Positions 13,331-22,623 are shown, counted from the stretch's first letter. The stretch: DNA of 24,156 nucleotides from BMS3B sp964501105 (GCA_964501105.1 CAZCRG010000017.1:1-24156), one strand, 5' to 3'. Program-made: numbers and translations. Notes: generated from the sequence alone by a model not told the origin.

Positions 13331-13506
13331 GGAATCTCTTTAACATACTTTTTATGCTGAATTCCAGCCGGCGAGGGTTCCAGAGTCACAAGACCTGAAA
13401 TTGAAAGGGCTCTAATGGCATTCACCATTTCTGGATGGAATGGGAAATCCAGAGAGGTAGTATTTAGACTTTGTTGACTGCATTGCTCAATTTCGTCATA
13501 ACAAAG
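13327..13506 (-). pseudogene. ORF relic, C-terminal fragment of an unknown protein
   Basis: An open minus-strand frame of 59 codons with no start codon in its first half. It reads SLDFPFHPEMVNAIRALSIS, then GLVTLEPSPAGIQHKKYVKEIP, and stops within the right arm of the inverted repeat. An ATG at 13428 would give only 33 residues. The sequence is protein-like (a helix, a 'GLVTL' strand, a basic tail, as in winged helices) but I cannot name a family. It overlaps the leuS promoter, which argues that it is a dead remnant. Confidence 0.35.
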
Positions 13507-13563
13507 TTAAATTTAAATCTGCCCAGAGCAATAGATAAGAGGTTTTCAAAATTTACTGAGGTG
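13507..13563 (+). promoter_or_regulatory. leuS promoter and ribosome site
   Basis: TTAAATTTAAAT (13507-13518) is a TATA-like box, and GAGGTG (13558-13563) is the ribosome site. Its spacing fits ATG 13569 (5 bases) better than ATG 13566 (2 bases), so the true start may be the second Met. Confidence 0.5.
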
Positions 13564-13565
13564 TC

Positions 13566-16415
13566 ATGATGACTGAGCTCAAGGAGATTGACAGCAAATG
13601 GGCACGAAAATGGTATGAGGAAAAAATCTTTGAAGCTGACCCTGATGAGAGAGAGAAAATCTTTGCTACTTTCCCCTTTCCCTATATGAACGGCCCCCTT
13701 CATTTAGGCCATGCCTTCACCTCCACCAGAGTGGATGTGTGGGCGAGATTTAAAAGAATGCAGGGCTATAATGTCCTCTTTCCCTGGGCCTGGCATATCA
13801 CAGGCGAGCCCATAGCTGGTGCTGCCAAAAGGGTTGCCTCTGGTGATGAGTCCCAGATAAAGATTTTCAGAGATATAGATGAGGTGCCTGAGGAGGAGAT
13901 TAAGAAGTTTGTAGACCCGGAGTATATGGCCAGGTACTATATAGAAGATTCCAAGAAGAGTCTGATTGAGCTGGGCCACAGCATAGACTGGCGCAGAGAG
14001 TTCACAACAACCTCACTCCATGAGCAGTTCAACAGATTTATAGAGTGGCAGTATTTAACCCTCAGAGACAAGGGCTATGTTAAAAAGGGCACCCATCCTG
14101 TGGTCTGGTGCCCCCATGATGAGTCTCCAACAGGCGACCACGACAGACTTAAAGGAGAGGGAGTGAGTCCCAGTGAGTTTATTCTTCTAAAGTTTAAATA
14201 TGGCGATGCTTTTCTGCCAGCTGCAACTCTAAGACCTGAGACTATCTTCGGCGTCACCAATATGTGGATTAATCCTGAGGCAGAGTATGTAAAAGTCAAT
14301 GTGGCAGGAGAAAAGTGGATAGTGAGCAAGGAGGCAGCAGCCAAGCTCAAGGAGCAGAAGGATGATGTTGAGGTTATTTCCAGCTTTAAGGGCAGTGAGT
14401 TGATAGGAAAGACCTGCAAGAGCCCTCTTGAGGGCAGGGAGATTATAATTCTCCCGGCAAGTTTTGTGGACCCTGACAATGCCACAGGCGTTGTGATGTC
14501 AGTTCCTTCTCATGCCCCCTACGATTTTGTTGCCCTGAGAGACCTTCAGGAGAACCCTGAGGAGGCTGAGAAGTACGGCATAACTAAAGAATCCCTTATG
14601 AATATAAAGCCCATATCTCTCATAGATGCCCCCAGCTATGGGGAACACCCCGCCATAGAGATAGTTGAAAGTATGGGGATTGAGAATCAGGAAGATGAGA
14701 GGCTTGAGAAGGCCACTGAAATAATTTACAGGGAGGAGTTCTATAAAGGCGTGCTCAAGGAGATAACAGGCAGCTATGCTGGGCTTAAAGTTAATGAGGC
14801 AAAGAAGAAGTTGATTGAAGATTTCATAGATCAGGGAATTGCCGATAGGATGTATGAGCTTCTGGATAAAGTAGTTTGCAGGTGTGGCACCACCTGTGTT
14901 GTTAAAATACTTAAAGACCAGTGGTTTTTGAACTACAGCAATGAGGAGTGGAAGGAGAAGGTTAGAGAGGCTCTGAAGGAGATGGAAATCTATCCGCCTG
15001 AGGCGAGGGCGAATTTTGAGAACACAGTGGAGTGGCTTGAAGACAAAGCCTGTGCAAGAAAAACAGGCCTGGGTACACCTCTGCCCTGGGATAAAGAGTG
15101 GAAGGTTGAGACTCTAAGCGACTCCACAGTTTATATGGCCTTCTACACAATAGCAAAACACATAAATCTTGAAAGAATCCCTGGAGATAAGCTGGATAGA
15201 GAGGTCTTTGATTATATCTTTTATGGAAAGGGCAGTGCTGAGGAGATTGCCTCAAAGTATGACATTAAGGCTGAGCTTCTGAAGGAGATGAGATCTGAAT
15301 TTGAATACTGGATGCCCGTAGATTTAAGGTGCTCAGCCAAGGAGCTTATACCCAATCACCTCACCTTCTTTATTTTCCATCATGTTGCCCTTTTTGACAA
15401 AAACAAGTGGCCCAGAAGGATTGGTGTAAATGGAATGATGAGTATTGAAGGGCAGAAGATGAGTAAGAGTAAGGGCAACTTTATTACTCTCAAGAAGGCT
15501 CTCCGCGAGAATGGTGCCAGTGTAACAAGGACCTCTCTTCTATATGCCAGCGAGGGAATGAGAGACCCTGACTGGAGAAGCAAGGCGGCAAAGGAAATGG
15601 AGGTCCACCTGAAGAATGTGCTGGAGTTTGTAAAGGAGGCAGTAAACCTCAGCTTCAGGGAGGAGAGGAAGAATATTGATACGTGGCTTGAGAGCAGGCT
15701 CCAGAGGCACATTAAAAATACCACTGACAATCTTGAGGAACTCAGAACAAGGAGCGCCCTTCAGGCCGGGCTGTTTGATGTGTGGAGAGATATAAAGTGG
15801 TATATGCGCAGGGATAAGCCAAATAAGGAGGTGCTCTTTGAGGCTCTCGAAACCTGGGCAAAGCTTTTCTCACCCTATGCCCCTGCATTGAGTGAGGAAA
15901 TATGGGAGACTCTTGGCAGAGAAGGCTTTATTTCTCTTGCCAGGTGGCCAGAGTACAATGAAGATAAAGTTAGTATAGAGGCAGAGGCTGCTGAAGAGAT
16001 GCTTTCTGAGCTTCTCTCTGATATTGAGAATATTATAAAGGTGGCAGAGATAAAGCCGGAGAAGATAGTTCTCTACACTTCGCCAGAGTGGAAATGGGAG
16101 GTTTTTGAGGTTCTCAGCAGTATGAGCAAGGAGAACCTGAAGAATGCCATGAAGGAACTTATGAAGAGAGAGAGCCTCAGAAGGTACGGCAAGGAAGTAA
16201 GCAAGCTTGTGGGCTACTACACCAAGAAGCCCGAGAGGCTCAAGTTCAGAGCGAGAATAGATGAGAAGGCCATACTTGAAGAAGCCAGGGAGTTCATTGA
16301 AAGAGAGGCAAAAGCAAAGGTGGAGATTTACTCCAGTGAAGATGAGAATATCTACGACCCTGCCAAGAAGAGTAGAAATGCCCTGCCCATGAAGCCAGCA
16401 ATTTATCTGGAGTAA
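13566..16415 (+). CDS. leuS: Leucyl-tRNA synthetase, archaeal type
   Basis: A 949-aa class I aminoacyl-tRNA synthetase that charges tRNA-Leu with leucine in the cytoplasm. The HIGH motif is HLGH at residues 46-49 (FPYMNGPLHLGHAFTS) and the KMSKS loop is exact at 631-635 (GQKMSKSKGNF). The inserted editing domain is seen as AATLRPETIFGVTNMW and the following VPSHAPYDFVAL. CRCGTTCVVKILKDQWF is the zinc/connective region before the catalytic core resumes. The length and C-terminal region fit the archaeal/eukaryotic LeuRS type rather than the bacterial one. It starts at 13566 or, by ribosome-site spacing, 13569. It is probably cotranscribed with the DUF434 gene nine bases downstream. All landmarks are intact. 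Confidence 0.97.
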   Translation: MMTELKEIDSKWARKWYEEKIFEADPDEREKIFATFPFPYMNGPLHLGHAFTSTRVDVWARFKRMQGYNVLFPWAWHITGEPIAGAAKRVASGDESQIKIFRDIDEVPEEEIKKFVDPEYMARYYIEDSKKSLIELGHSIDWRREFTTTSLHEQFNRFIEWQYLTLRDKGYVKKGTHPVVWCPHDESPTGDHDRLKGEGVSPSEFILLKFKYGDAFLPAATLRPETIFGVTNMWINPEAEYVKVNVAGEKWIVSKEAAAKLKEQKDDVEVISSFKGSELIGKTCKSPLEGREIIILPASFVDPDNATGVVMSVPSHAPYDFVALRDLQENPEEAEKYGITKESLMNIKPISLIDAPSYGEHPAIEIVESMGIENQEDERLEKATEIIYREEFYKGVLKEITGSYAGLKVNEAKKKLIEDFIDQGIADRMYELLDKVVCRCGTTCVVKILKDQWFLNYSNEEWKEKVREALKEMEIYPPEARANFENTVEWLEDKACARKTGLGTPLPWDKEWKVETLSDSTVYMAFYTIAKHINLERIPGDKLDREVFDYIFYGKGSAEEIASKYDIKAELLKEMRSEFEYWMPVDLRCSAKELIPNHLTFFIFHHVALFDKNKWPRRIGVNGMMSIEGQKMSKSKGNFITLKKALRENGASVTRTSLLYASEGMRDPDWRSKAAKEMEVHLKNVLEFVKEAVNLSFREERKNIDTWLESRLQRHIKNTTDNLEELRTRSALQAGLFDVWRDIKWYMRRDKPNKEVLFEALETWAKLFSPYAPALSEEIWETLGREGFISLARWPEYNEDKVSIEAEAAEEMLSELLSDIENIIKVAEIKPEKIVLYTSPEWKWEVFEVLSSMSKENLKNAMKELMKRESLRRYGKEVSKLVGYYTKKPERLKFRARIDEKAILEEAREFIEREAKAKVEIYSSEDENIYDPAKKSRNALPMKPAIYLE

Positions 16416-16423
16416 GTATTTGC

Positions 16424-17071
16424 ATGCAGAAAATTGAGTTGAAGCTGAGAGAAGCCATTCTTGACCTGAGATACCTTCTGGATAGGGGCTACTCCAGAGA
16501 GCAGTGTGTGGCTTTTGTGGGGAATAGATACGGGCTGGATAAAAGAGAGAGAAACTTTCTCTACAGGTGCATATTTTCTAAGAAAGAGGTTCTTGAGCAC
16601 AGGGATAAGCTTATTTCGGAGGAAGAGCTTGAAGGCAGAAAGCTCTGTATAGACGGCTACAATGTTCTAATAACAGTGGAGAGCTATCTCAGGGATAAGG
16701 AGGTTATACTCTGCGACGACGGCTTTCTCAGGGATATCTCAGGTGTTTATGGAAAGCACAAGTTTGTGGCCACGACAGAGAGGGCTGTGGATAAAATAGT
16801 GAAGGCTCTCAGAGACCTCAAAGTGAGAGAGGCTGAATTATTCTTTGACTCTGGAGTGAGCTTCAGCGGCCAGCTTTCCTCCTATTTTATTGAGAGAGCT
16901 GGAGAGTATAATGTTTCTCTGAAAGCAAGGGCTGTGAAGCAGGGTGATGCTGAGGTTTTGAAGTGCCCTGGCATAGCCTGTTCCAGCGACAGGAGTATTA
17001 TAAGAAGAGCAAAGCTTCTCTTTGACTTACCCCGCTACATAATTCCTGAAGAGGATATAACAAAACTTTAG
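16424..17071 (+). CDS. DUF434 domain protein
   Basis: A 215-aa archaeal protein of the DUF434 family. The centre carries KLCIDGYNVLITVESYL, the family's most recognisable stretch, reminiscent of the first acidic motif of PIN-like nucleases ('DGYN'). Further acidic and polar motifs are CDDGFLRDISGVYGKHK, LFFDSGVSFSG and CSSDRSIIRRAK. Together these suggest a PIN/Toprim-like metal-dependent fold acting on RNA or DNA, which is inference; no activity is established to my knowledge. The N-terminal 70 residues are helical (LRYLLDRGYSREQCVAFVGNRY). It starts eight bases after the leuS stop and is likely in the same transcript. Confidence 0.8.
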   Translation: MQKIELKLREAILDLRYLLDRGYSREQCVAFVGNRYGLDKRERNFLYRCIFSKKEVLEHRDKLISEEELEGRKLCIDGYNVLITVESYLRDKEVILCDDGFLRDISGVYGKHKFVATTERAVDKIVKALRDLKVREAELFFDSGVSFSGQLSSYFIERAGEYNVSLKARAVKQGDAEVLKCPGIACSSDRSIIRRAKLLFDLPRYIIPEEDITKL

Positions 17072-17085
17072 CAACCATGCAAAGA

Positions 17086-17115
17086 TTAAAATAATTTGAA
17101 GTAGGCTTTTATCTA
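17086..17115 (+). promoter_or_regulatory. TATA box for leaderless clc transcript
   Basis: TTAAAATAATTT at 17086-17097 is centred about 25 bases before ATG 17116, and no Shine-Dalgarno sequence is present between them. Confidence 0.5.
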
Positions 17116-18888
17116 ATGCCTCTGGCACTTAGAATAGGAAGGAAAAGGCAGGAGCTGGCCTATCTTCAGAAGTGGACTTTAGTCAGTATTGCTATTGGTG
17201 TACTTGTTGGTATTGCCACAATTATATTCTTTGAAGCCGTGGAGATTGCTGTTAGACTTCTTCTCGGTCTTACTGGCTACCACCCCCCTGCTCCGGGAGA
17301 GAAGCTTCCCAGCTTTGTAGCTCCCGATAAACTCTACCTCTTACCAGTAATAATGTTCTTCGGTGGTCTGGCTACAGGAATAATAATAAAGAAGCTCTCC
17401 CCAGAAGTTAAGGGCGGAGGTCTTGATGCAGCCATCCATGCCTTCCACTCGGGGAAGGGAGAGATAAGGACAAGAGTTCCCTTCCTCAAGATAATTGCTT
17501 CTTCCTTCACTATTGGGGCAGGCGGGAGTGCAGGGAGAGAGGGCCCCATGGGGCAGATAGGGGCTGGTATAGGTTCCCTTGTTGCCAGAGTTTTAAAGCT
17601 TGACGATAAAGAAAAGAGGATTGCTTTAGCTGCTGGAATTGGATCAGGCATGGGGGCTATATTCAAGGCTCCTCTCGGCGGTGCTTTAATGGGCACTGAG
17701 ATACTTTACAGCAGAGATTTTGAAAAAGAGGCTTTAATTCCAGCAATAATGTCAAGTATAGTTGGCTATACTATATTTTCCGCCTATGATGGTACCTCAC
17801 CCATCTTCTATTCTCCAGAGATAGAATGGAATCTCATCCAGATACCCTTCTTTATGCTTCTTGGCATTGTCCTTGGCTTTGTGGGTGTTCTCTATGTAAA
17901 GGCTCTCAAGCTGAGTGCAGATTTCTTTAAGGCTCTTAAACTTCCTGTATACCTAAAACCAGCTCTGGGCCTCTTTTCAGTTGGACTTCTGGCTGTGATG
18001 CTTGTAAAGCTCTTCCCTGGTGAGGAGGCTGTAGCACTTGGTGGCCTGGAGATAGGCTATGGCTTTATTCAGCTTGCAATCTTCAACTCCCTCAGCCTGA
18101 AAATAATGCTTCTCCTGGTGGCTGTTAAAATTATAATGACCTCCATAACAATAGGCTCTGGAGGTTCAGGAGGAGACTTTGCCCCGGGCCTGGTTGTGGG
18201 TGCCATGACTGGAGGCTGCCTGGGTAAGCTTTTGAGTACTGTTTTTCCTGAACTTGTGCCTGCTGAAGCCATTCCCGCCTTTGTGATTATAGGCATGATG
18301 GCTCTCTTTGGAGGTGCCAGCAAGGCTCCAATTTCTGTTATTTTAATGGTAAGTGAGATGACCTCCTCCTATTCTCTCCTCTTCCCCTCCCTTGTGGCAA
18401 TTGTTGGCTCCTATCTTGTAACAGGCAGGCATACCCTCTACTCTGCTCAGGTACCAACAAGGCTGCACTCGCCAGCTCATCTGGATGAGTACTTCTGCGA
18501 TCTTCTCAAGGTTCCCAGGGTGAGAGATGCTATGCGCAGAGAGTTTCCTGTGGCCAAGGCTGAAGATACTCTCAAGGAGACGATACTGAAGATGAGGCAC
18601 GGTGTCTCAGCCCTGCCGATAATTGAAGAGGGAGAGGTAAAGGGTATAGTGAGGCTCAGAAATATTGTTGAGGTGCCCTTTGAAAAGTGGGAAAAGGTTA
18701 AAGTAGCTCAGGTCATGCGCCACAAATTTTCAACTCTAACTCCTGATAAGAGCCTCTTTGAAGCTCTAAAGTTTATGGAGGCTCAGAGTATAGGGACTCT
18801 TATTGTTGTGAATAAGGAAAACCCCAAAAAGGTGGAGGGAATTCTTCTGAAGAGGGATATAGTGAAGCTCATGGAGGGAATAGGTTAG
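17116..18888 (+). CDS. CLC-family chloride channel/transporter with tandem CBS domains
   Basis: A 590-aa membrane protein. The CLC anion-pathway motifs are GGSAGREGPMGQIGAG with gating Glu142 and GGSGGDFAPG (residues about 349-358). The first motif, 'GSGIP' in many CLCs, is replaced by KGGGLDAAIHAF. At the position of the inner proton glutamate of CLC-ec1 (Glu203) the sequence reads GTEILYS, so Ile196 follows Glu195, as in channel-type members with a hydrophobic residue there. The C-terminal 120 residues are two CBS domains (VRDAMRREFPV...LPIIEEGEVKGIV and VAQVMRHKFSTLTPD...LIVVNKENP), which usually bind adenine nucleotides and gate the pore. Its 3' end overlaps the convergent HtrA gene by four bases. 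Confidence 0.93.
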   Translation: MPLALRIGRKRQELAYLQKWTLVSIAIGVLVGIATIIFFEAVEIAVRLLLGLTGYHPPAPGEKLPSFVAPDKLYLLPVIMFFGGLATGIIIKKLSPEVKGGGLDAAIHAFHSGKGEIRTRVPFLKIIASSFTIGAGGSAGREGPMGQIGAGIGSLVARVLKLDDKEKRIALAAGIGSGMGAIFKAPLGGALMGTEILYSRDFEKEALIPAIMSSIVGYTIFSAYDGTSPIFYSPEIEWNLIQIPFFMLLGIVLGFVGVLYVKALKLSADFFKALKLPVYLKPALGLFSVGLLAVMLVKLFPGEEAVALGGLEIGYGFIQLAIFNSLSLKIMLLLVAVKIIMTSITIGSGGSGGDFAPGLVVGAMTGGCLGKLLSTVFPELVPAEAIPAFVIIGMMALFGGASKAPISVILMVSEMTSSYSLLFPSLVAIVGSYLVTGRHTLYSAQVPTRLHSPAHLDEYFCDLLKVPRVRDAMRREFPVAKAEDTLKETILKMRHGVSALPIIEEGEVKGIVRLRNIVEVPFEKWEKVKVAQVMRHKFSTLTPDKSLFEALKFMEAQSIGTLIVVNKENPKKVEGILLKRDIVKLMEGIG

Positions 18889-20003
18889 GGAAGCCTTGCA
18901 GCAAGCTTCAGCTTTGTGGTGTAGAGCTTTTCGCCTCTGTAGAATTTCAGCTCCACCACTTCGCCAGGCCTGTGCTGCGCAATTTGCCTGCTCAGGTCCA
19001 TCATACTCTCCACTTTAGCTCCATCCACAGCCACAATTATATCTCCGCCAGCCGGGTAAATTTTGTTGCCAATTAAAACCTTATCTTCAGAGCCTGTTAA
19101 GCCTGCTTCATAGGCAGGACTTCCAGGGATAACATAGATTACAAGGGCACCCTCCTGAACTGGTAGCCCTAGAGCTCTTGCATAACTTGCTTCAAGGTCC
19201 ATGCCAATTATACCTGCAAAGGCCTGACTTTCTTCCTCCTGGGCTATTAACTTTTTAACTATCTCCCTTGCCTTATTAACTGGTATGGCAAAGCCTATTC
19301 CAATGCTTCCTCCGGTGGGAGTTAGTATGGCTGTATTTATGCCTATAACTTCGCCGCGCATATTCACAAGAGGTCCGCCGCTATTCCCAGGGTTTATTGA
19401 AGCGTCTGTCTGAATTAAGCCTTCAATGACATAGCCCTTTTCAGAGAGGATGCTCCTGTTGAGGGCACTGATTATTCCCAGGGTGGCTGTGCTGTCCAGA
19501 CCAAAGGGGTTGCCTATGGCTAAAGCCAGCTGCCCGACTCTCAGCTCTGAGGAGTCTCCCAGCTTCGCAGGTTTAAGCTCAAGTCCAGCTGGATTTATTT
19601 TTATTACAGCAATATCATTCTCAGGGTCAGCTCCAACTATACTGGCATAAATCTCCTCACCTGTAGCCAGGGTAACCTTGAGGAAGTCAGCATCCTCAAT
19701 CACATGGTAGTTGGTCAGGATGTAACCCTCTCTGTCTATAATAACCCCTGAGCCTACGCCCTCCCTTGGGACAATCTGAAGGAAGAAATTCCTCTCCAGC
19801 ACAGTTTTTGTTATATGCACAACACTGGGAGAGACCTCATTGTAAACCCACTCTATATTGCTCTCATTCAGTGTGCTGAAGATAGTAACTTTTTCCTCTT
19901 TAACTATCACACCGCCTGGGCTGAAGTAGAGTACTACCGCTGAGGTTATTAAAGAAGCAAAAAAGGCAACAGCTATATAACCAAGAAACTTCCTTTTCCC
20001 CAT
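18885..20003 (-). CDS. htrA: HtrA/Deg-family serine protease with PDZ domain
   Basis: A 372-aa membrane-anchored protease for extracytoplasmic protein quality control. It has an N-terminal anchor at residues 7-27 (LGYIAVAFFASLITSAVVLYF) and a trypsin-like domain with His100 (ILTNYHVIE), Asp130 (PENDIAVIK) and Ser208 (NPGNSGGPL), the complete catalytic triad. GVGSGVIID and AIGNPFGLD are the usual family landmarks. One PDZ domain follows at about residues 260-365 (GALVIYVIPGSPAYEAGL, GDIIVAVDGAKV). The length is typical of single-PDZ members. It starts 25 bases after the surface-protein gene on the same strand and may be cotranscribed with it, which would fit a role in handling exported proteins. 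Confidence 0.95.
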   Translation of the reverse strand: MGKRKFLGYIAVAFFASLITSAVVLYFSPGGVIVKEEKVTIFSTLNESNIEWVYNEVSPSVVHITKTVLERNFFLQIVPREGVGSGVIIDREGYILTNYHVIEDADFLKVTLATGEEIYASIVGADPENDIAVIKINPAGLELKPAKLGDSSELRVGQLALAIGNPFGLDSTATLGIISALNRSILSEKGYVIEGLIQTDASINPGNSGGPLVNMRGEVIGINTAILTPTGGSIGIGFAIPVNKAREIVKKLIAQEEESQAFAGIIGMDLEASYARALGLPVQEGALVIYVIPGSPAYEAGLTGSEDKVLIGNKIYPAGGDIIVAVDGAKVESMMDLSRQIAQHRPGEVVELKFYRGEKLYTTKLKLAARLP

Positions 20004-20028
20004 TCTCTATACTTTCACTCTGAAGAAT

Positions 20029-22623
20029 TTAAAGTTTGCCGATATCATAAACCACAACTAAAGTCTCCTCCTCGGAGGCATTTACACTGAAACTTAAGGA
20101 GAGAATTGCAATTCCACTGCTGTCAAAGCTGCCTCTTGCTAAGAGCACATCATCACTCTGCAGAGAGGTATTGTAGCTTGTGGTTGTGTCCCCAAGCCTG
20201 TCCCAGTAAAGGGAGACATTTACAAGGTTGTAGGGGAAATTTCCAGTTTTCTTCAGAGTTATTGAGGTGAGGCTCGAGTTCTCGCCCAGGGCTGAGAGGT
20301 TAAATTTGAGCATTGTGGTGTTGAAGGAAGGTGAGGTTATAATGGCTGGAGCTAAGCTTGAGTAGCTGGATATTAAAAGCCTGCCCTTAACTGTAACTGC
20401 CCTTAGCTCAGAGGAGTTCCAGTTTCCTGCACTGTCCTTCACCCAGACTCTAAAGCTGTAGTTGCCTGCATAGGCTTTTGTGGTGTCAAAGGTGTAGTTG
20501 TAGTAGCAGTTCTCATAGGTGCAGACCATGCTGAGATTTGTTACTCCTCCCCCTTTGCTGGTGTTGTCCCACTCGAGATAAGCAGTTTCAATATCTGGCT
20601 CATTGAGACTCACATTCACAAAAATCCAGGGATTTTCAGTAACACTCCCATTGGCTGGCGTAGGATTGACAAAACTCGCCTCTGGATAGTAGTTGTCTAT
20701 GGTAACAGTCACATACTCGCTGAGATTGGAATTGTTTGCATAATCTGTGGCATTCACCATCAGCAGGTAAACGCCATCGCTGAAACTTGTTGTGTCCCAG
20801 GTGTAGCTCCAGTTTCCTTCAAGGGAGTCTCCCTGGTAGATTGCCATGGGGTAGATAAAGGAGTTGGTGGAGTTTGAGATGTTGACATAGGTATTTGCCA
20901 CACCAGTGTAGTCATCGCTGATGCTGGCATTTATATACTCAGGACCCTTCACTATGCTCAGGTTTGGAGGAGCTATTACTGAGACATCTGGGGGGAGAAA
21001 GTCAACATGCACCACCCTTAGTCCAGAGGAGTTCCAGTTGTTGGAGGTGTCACTGGCATAAATTCTGTAGGAATAAAGGCCGCCTGAGGTCAGGGAGATG
21101 TTGTAGTAGAAGTTTATTCCTCCTCCGCTCATGGTGTAGTTGGTACCATTCCACTCCAGTATGGCAGTGCTACCAGTCTCGCTTAGAGTTATATTTATGA
21201 AGATGTAGTCTGTTCTAACTGTTGAGCTGTTCTCCGGCGTTGGTGGAACAAAGGAGATTTGAGGAGGTATGTTGTCACTCACATTAAGGGTTACATTGAT
21301 AATACTGTACTTGGAGGAGTTGAAGATAGACTGCCCAAGCAGAGTTACATTGTAGAGGCCAGCGCTTGCATTCCAGGGTACTGAAACATTTAAAGTAATA
21401 TTGCGGGTAAGGGAGGTGTTGTAGTTTGTATAGGGGTTAAGAAATAAAAGGCTCTCGCTGAGATTGTAGTCCCAGTTTACCTCTTTTCCATCGCTGGCAT
21501 ATATACCCAGTACTGTCAGGTTTGCATAGTCCATTAGTGGCTGGGTGTTGTCCACTGAAACTGTGCTTGAGGCTGTGCTGTTAACAAAAACATCTACAGT
21601 TTGAGCTAATGGAGATAAAACAATATTTGTATTTGCCATTTCAGCAACTGCATTTGTTATCTGAGCCTCTATATCAGCGAGGTCTACGCCCCTGGCATAT
21701 ACTATGGGGATTCTTTTCAGGTCGCCGGGAGAAAGACTTCCGAGACTCCATCTGTAAGCTATATACCAGTCATCTCTACCTGTAAGGGCTGAATCTGTAT
21801 CCAGAGCTGTACTTGTAGGGCTGTTGCTTACCACCTCACTCCAGTCGTCATTCCAGGTATAAATAAAATAGGCAGAGGGCAGCACTGTGGATGAGAAGCC
21901 ATTATGGACCTGATTTGCATTTCTATCTCTGGTGTAGAGCAGTGTGTAAGCTGCAATATACTGTGACCTGTCATCACCAGAGTCTCCACCAGAATCAAAG
22001 TCTGAGCCGAAGAAGAATCTGACATTGGTGAGAGTGGTAGCTGGGTTGGTGTTATTGAATATATAGGTTAATATGAGCCAGCGGTAGCTGGCAGTGTTTA
22101 TGTCCTTCAGGGCAGCTGAAACATTTATAGCTATGTTGCTGTCATCAGTTTTCAGGTCTGCCCTCACAACCTTTGCATTTCCTGCTGAGTCTGTTAGCAT
22201 GTAGCTGGGTGTGACCTCGCTGATACCATACCAGCTCGTGCCAGGAAACCCAAGGGTCCAGTCATTTGCCCCCCTGAAAACATAGCTGTTCCCTCCATTG
22301 GTGCTGTAGTTTAAGGCGAAACGCTCGAGATAGAGCTGGTCCTGTGCAGCAGTTCCGCCATTTCTAAATACTGTTGATGTCATATTGTCATTGAAGTCCA
22401 CAGTAACCTGCCCGTTGGTGAAGGTATTGGTGACTGCTGCCTGAGCTGATGGCAGTGTTGTTACCAGTATGACCACAAAAAGAAGTGATTTAATGAGGTG
22501 TAATTCCCTGGATGGATGGCTCGGAGAGCCACCAGTTGGGCCTAAAAGCCTTGGAGCCTGAGTTTCTTCTGGTACTGCAGTGGTAAAGTTATGGGCTCTT
22601 CTTTTATGCATATCTTCCTTCAC
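20029..22623 (-). CDS. Large secreted surface protein with Ig-like repeats
   Basis: A protein of up to 864 aa. GTG 22623 is the longest start; ATG 22611, behind GGTGAAGGAAG, is more likely. A polar stretch of about 36 residues precedes the signal peptide (LIKSLLFVVILVTTLPSAQA). The first 300 mature residues form an unrecognised domain (YVFRGANDWTLGF, DFDSGGDSGDD, DDWYIAYRWSLG). Then come Ig-like domains; two are clear repeats ending DTSNNWNSSGLRVVHV and DSAGNWNSSELRAVTV, each opening with 'FVxPTPxNxS'. There are dozens of N-x-S/T sequons, so heavy N-glycosylation is likely. No C-terminal anchor or sorting signal is seen. It may be an S-layer-associated or adhesin-like protein. Confidence 0.8.
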   Translation of the reverse strand: MKEDMHKRRAHNFTTAVPEETQAPRLLGPTGGSPSHPSRELHLIKSLLFVVILVTTLPSAQAAVTNTFTNGQVTVDFNDNMTSTVFRNGGTAAQDQLYLERFALNYSTNGGNSYVFRGANDWTLGFPGTSWYGISEVTPSYMLTDSAGNAKVVRADLKTDDSNIAINVSAALKDINTASYRWLILTYIFNNTNPATTLTNVRFFFGSDFDSGGDSGDDRSQYIAAYTLLYTRDRNANQVHNGFSSTVLPSAYFIYTWNDDWSEVVSNSPTSTALDTDSALTGRDDWYIAYRWSLGSLSPGDLKRIPIVYARGVDLADIEAQITNAVAEMANTNIVLSPLAQTVDVFVNSTASSTVSVDNTQPLMDYANLTVLGIYASDGKEVNWDYNLSESLLFLNPYTNYNTSLTRNITLNVSVPWNASAGLYNVTLLGQSIFNSSKYSIINVTLNVSDNIPPQISFVPPTPENSSTVRTDYIFINITLSETGSTAILEWNGTNYTMSGGGINFYYNISLTSGGLYSYRIYASDTSNNWNSSGLRVVHVDFLPPDVSVIAPPNLSIVKGPEYINASISDDYTGVANTYVNISNSTNSFIYPMAIYQGDSLEGNWSYTWDTTSFSDGVYLLMVNATDYANNSNLSEYVTVTIDNYYPEASFVNPTPANGSVTENPWIFVNVSLNEPDIETAYLEWDNTSKGGGVTNLSMVCTYENCYYNYTFDTTKAYAGNYSFRVWVKDSAGNWNSSELRAVTVKGRLLISSYSSLAPAIITSPSFNTTMLKFNLSALGENSSLTSITLKKTGNFPYNLVNVSLYWDRLGDTTTSYNTSLQSDDVLLARGSFDSSGIAILSLSFSVNASEEETLVVVYDIGKL
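22517..22531. other. Hairpin in the 5' coding/leader region of the surface-protein gene
   Basis: TGGCTC (22517-22522) and GAGCCA (22526-22531) form a perfect 6-bp stem with a 3-base loop. It lies between the predicted start and the signal peptide of the minus-strand surface protein, next to further GGCC-containing complements near 22540-22555. Confidence 0.4.

Larger units (their letters stand above)
13190..13565. other. Gene-poor stretch before leuS
   Basis: No complete gene is seen here. It holds a TATA-like TTTATATA near 13213, a 102-bp inverted-repeat structure (13229-13330), an ORF relic on the minus strand (13327-13506) and the leuS promoter (13507-13518). It looks like an insertion or degradation scar between the nuclease locus and the conserved leuS. 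Confidence 0.5.

Noticed and set aside
13566..13577. C/D box sRNA (TGATGA next to CTGA)
   Set aside because: The match is the leuS start ATGATGACTGAG; the second C'/D' pair and a terminal stem are missing.
13464..13703. A minus-strand ORF across the leuS start
   Set aside because: It is antisense to the conserved N-terminus of leuS and its promoter, with no recognisable motif.
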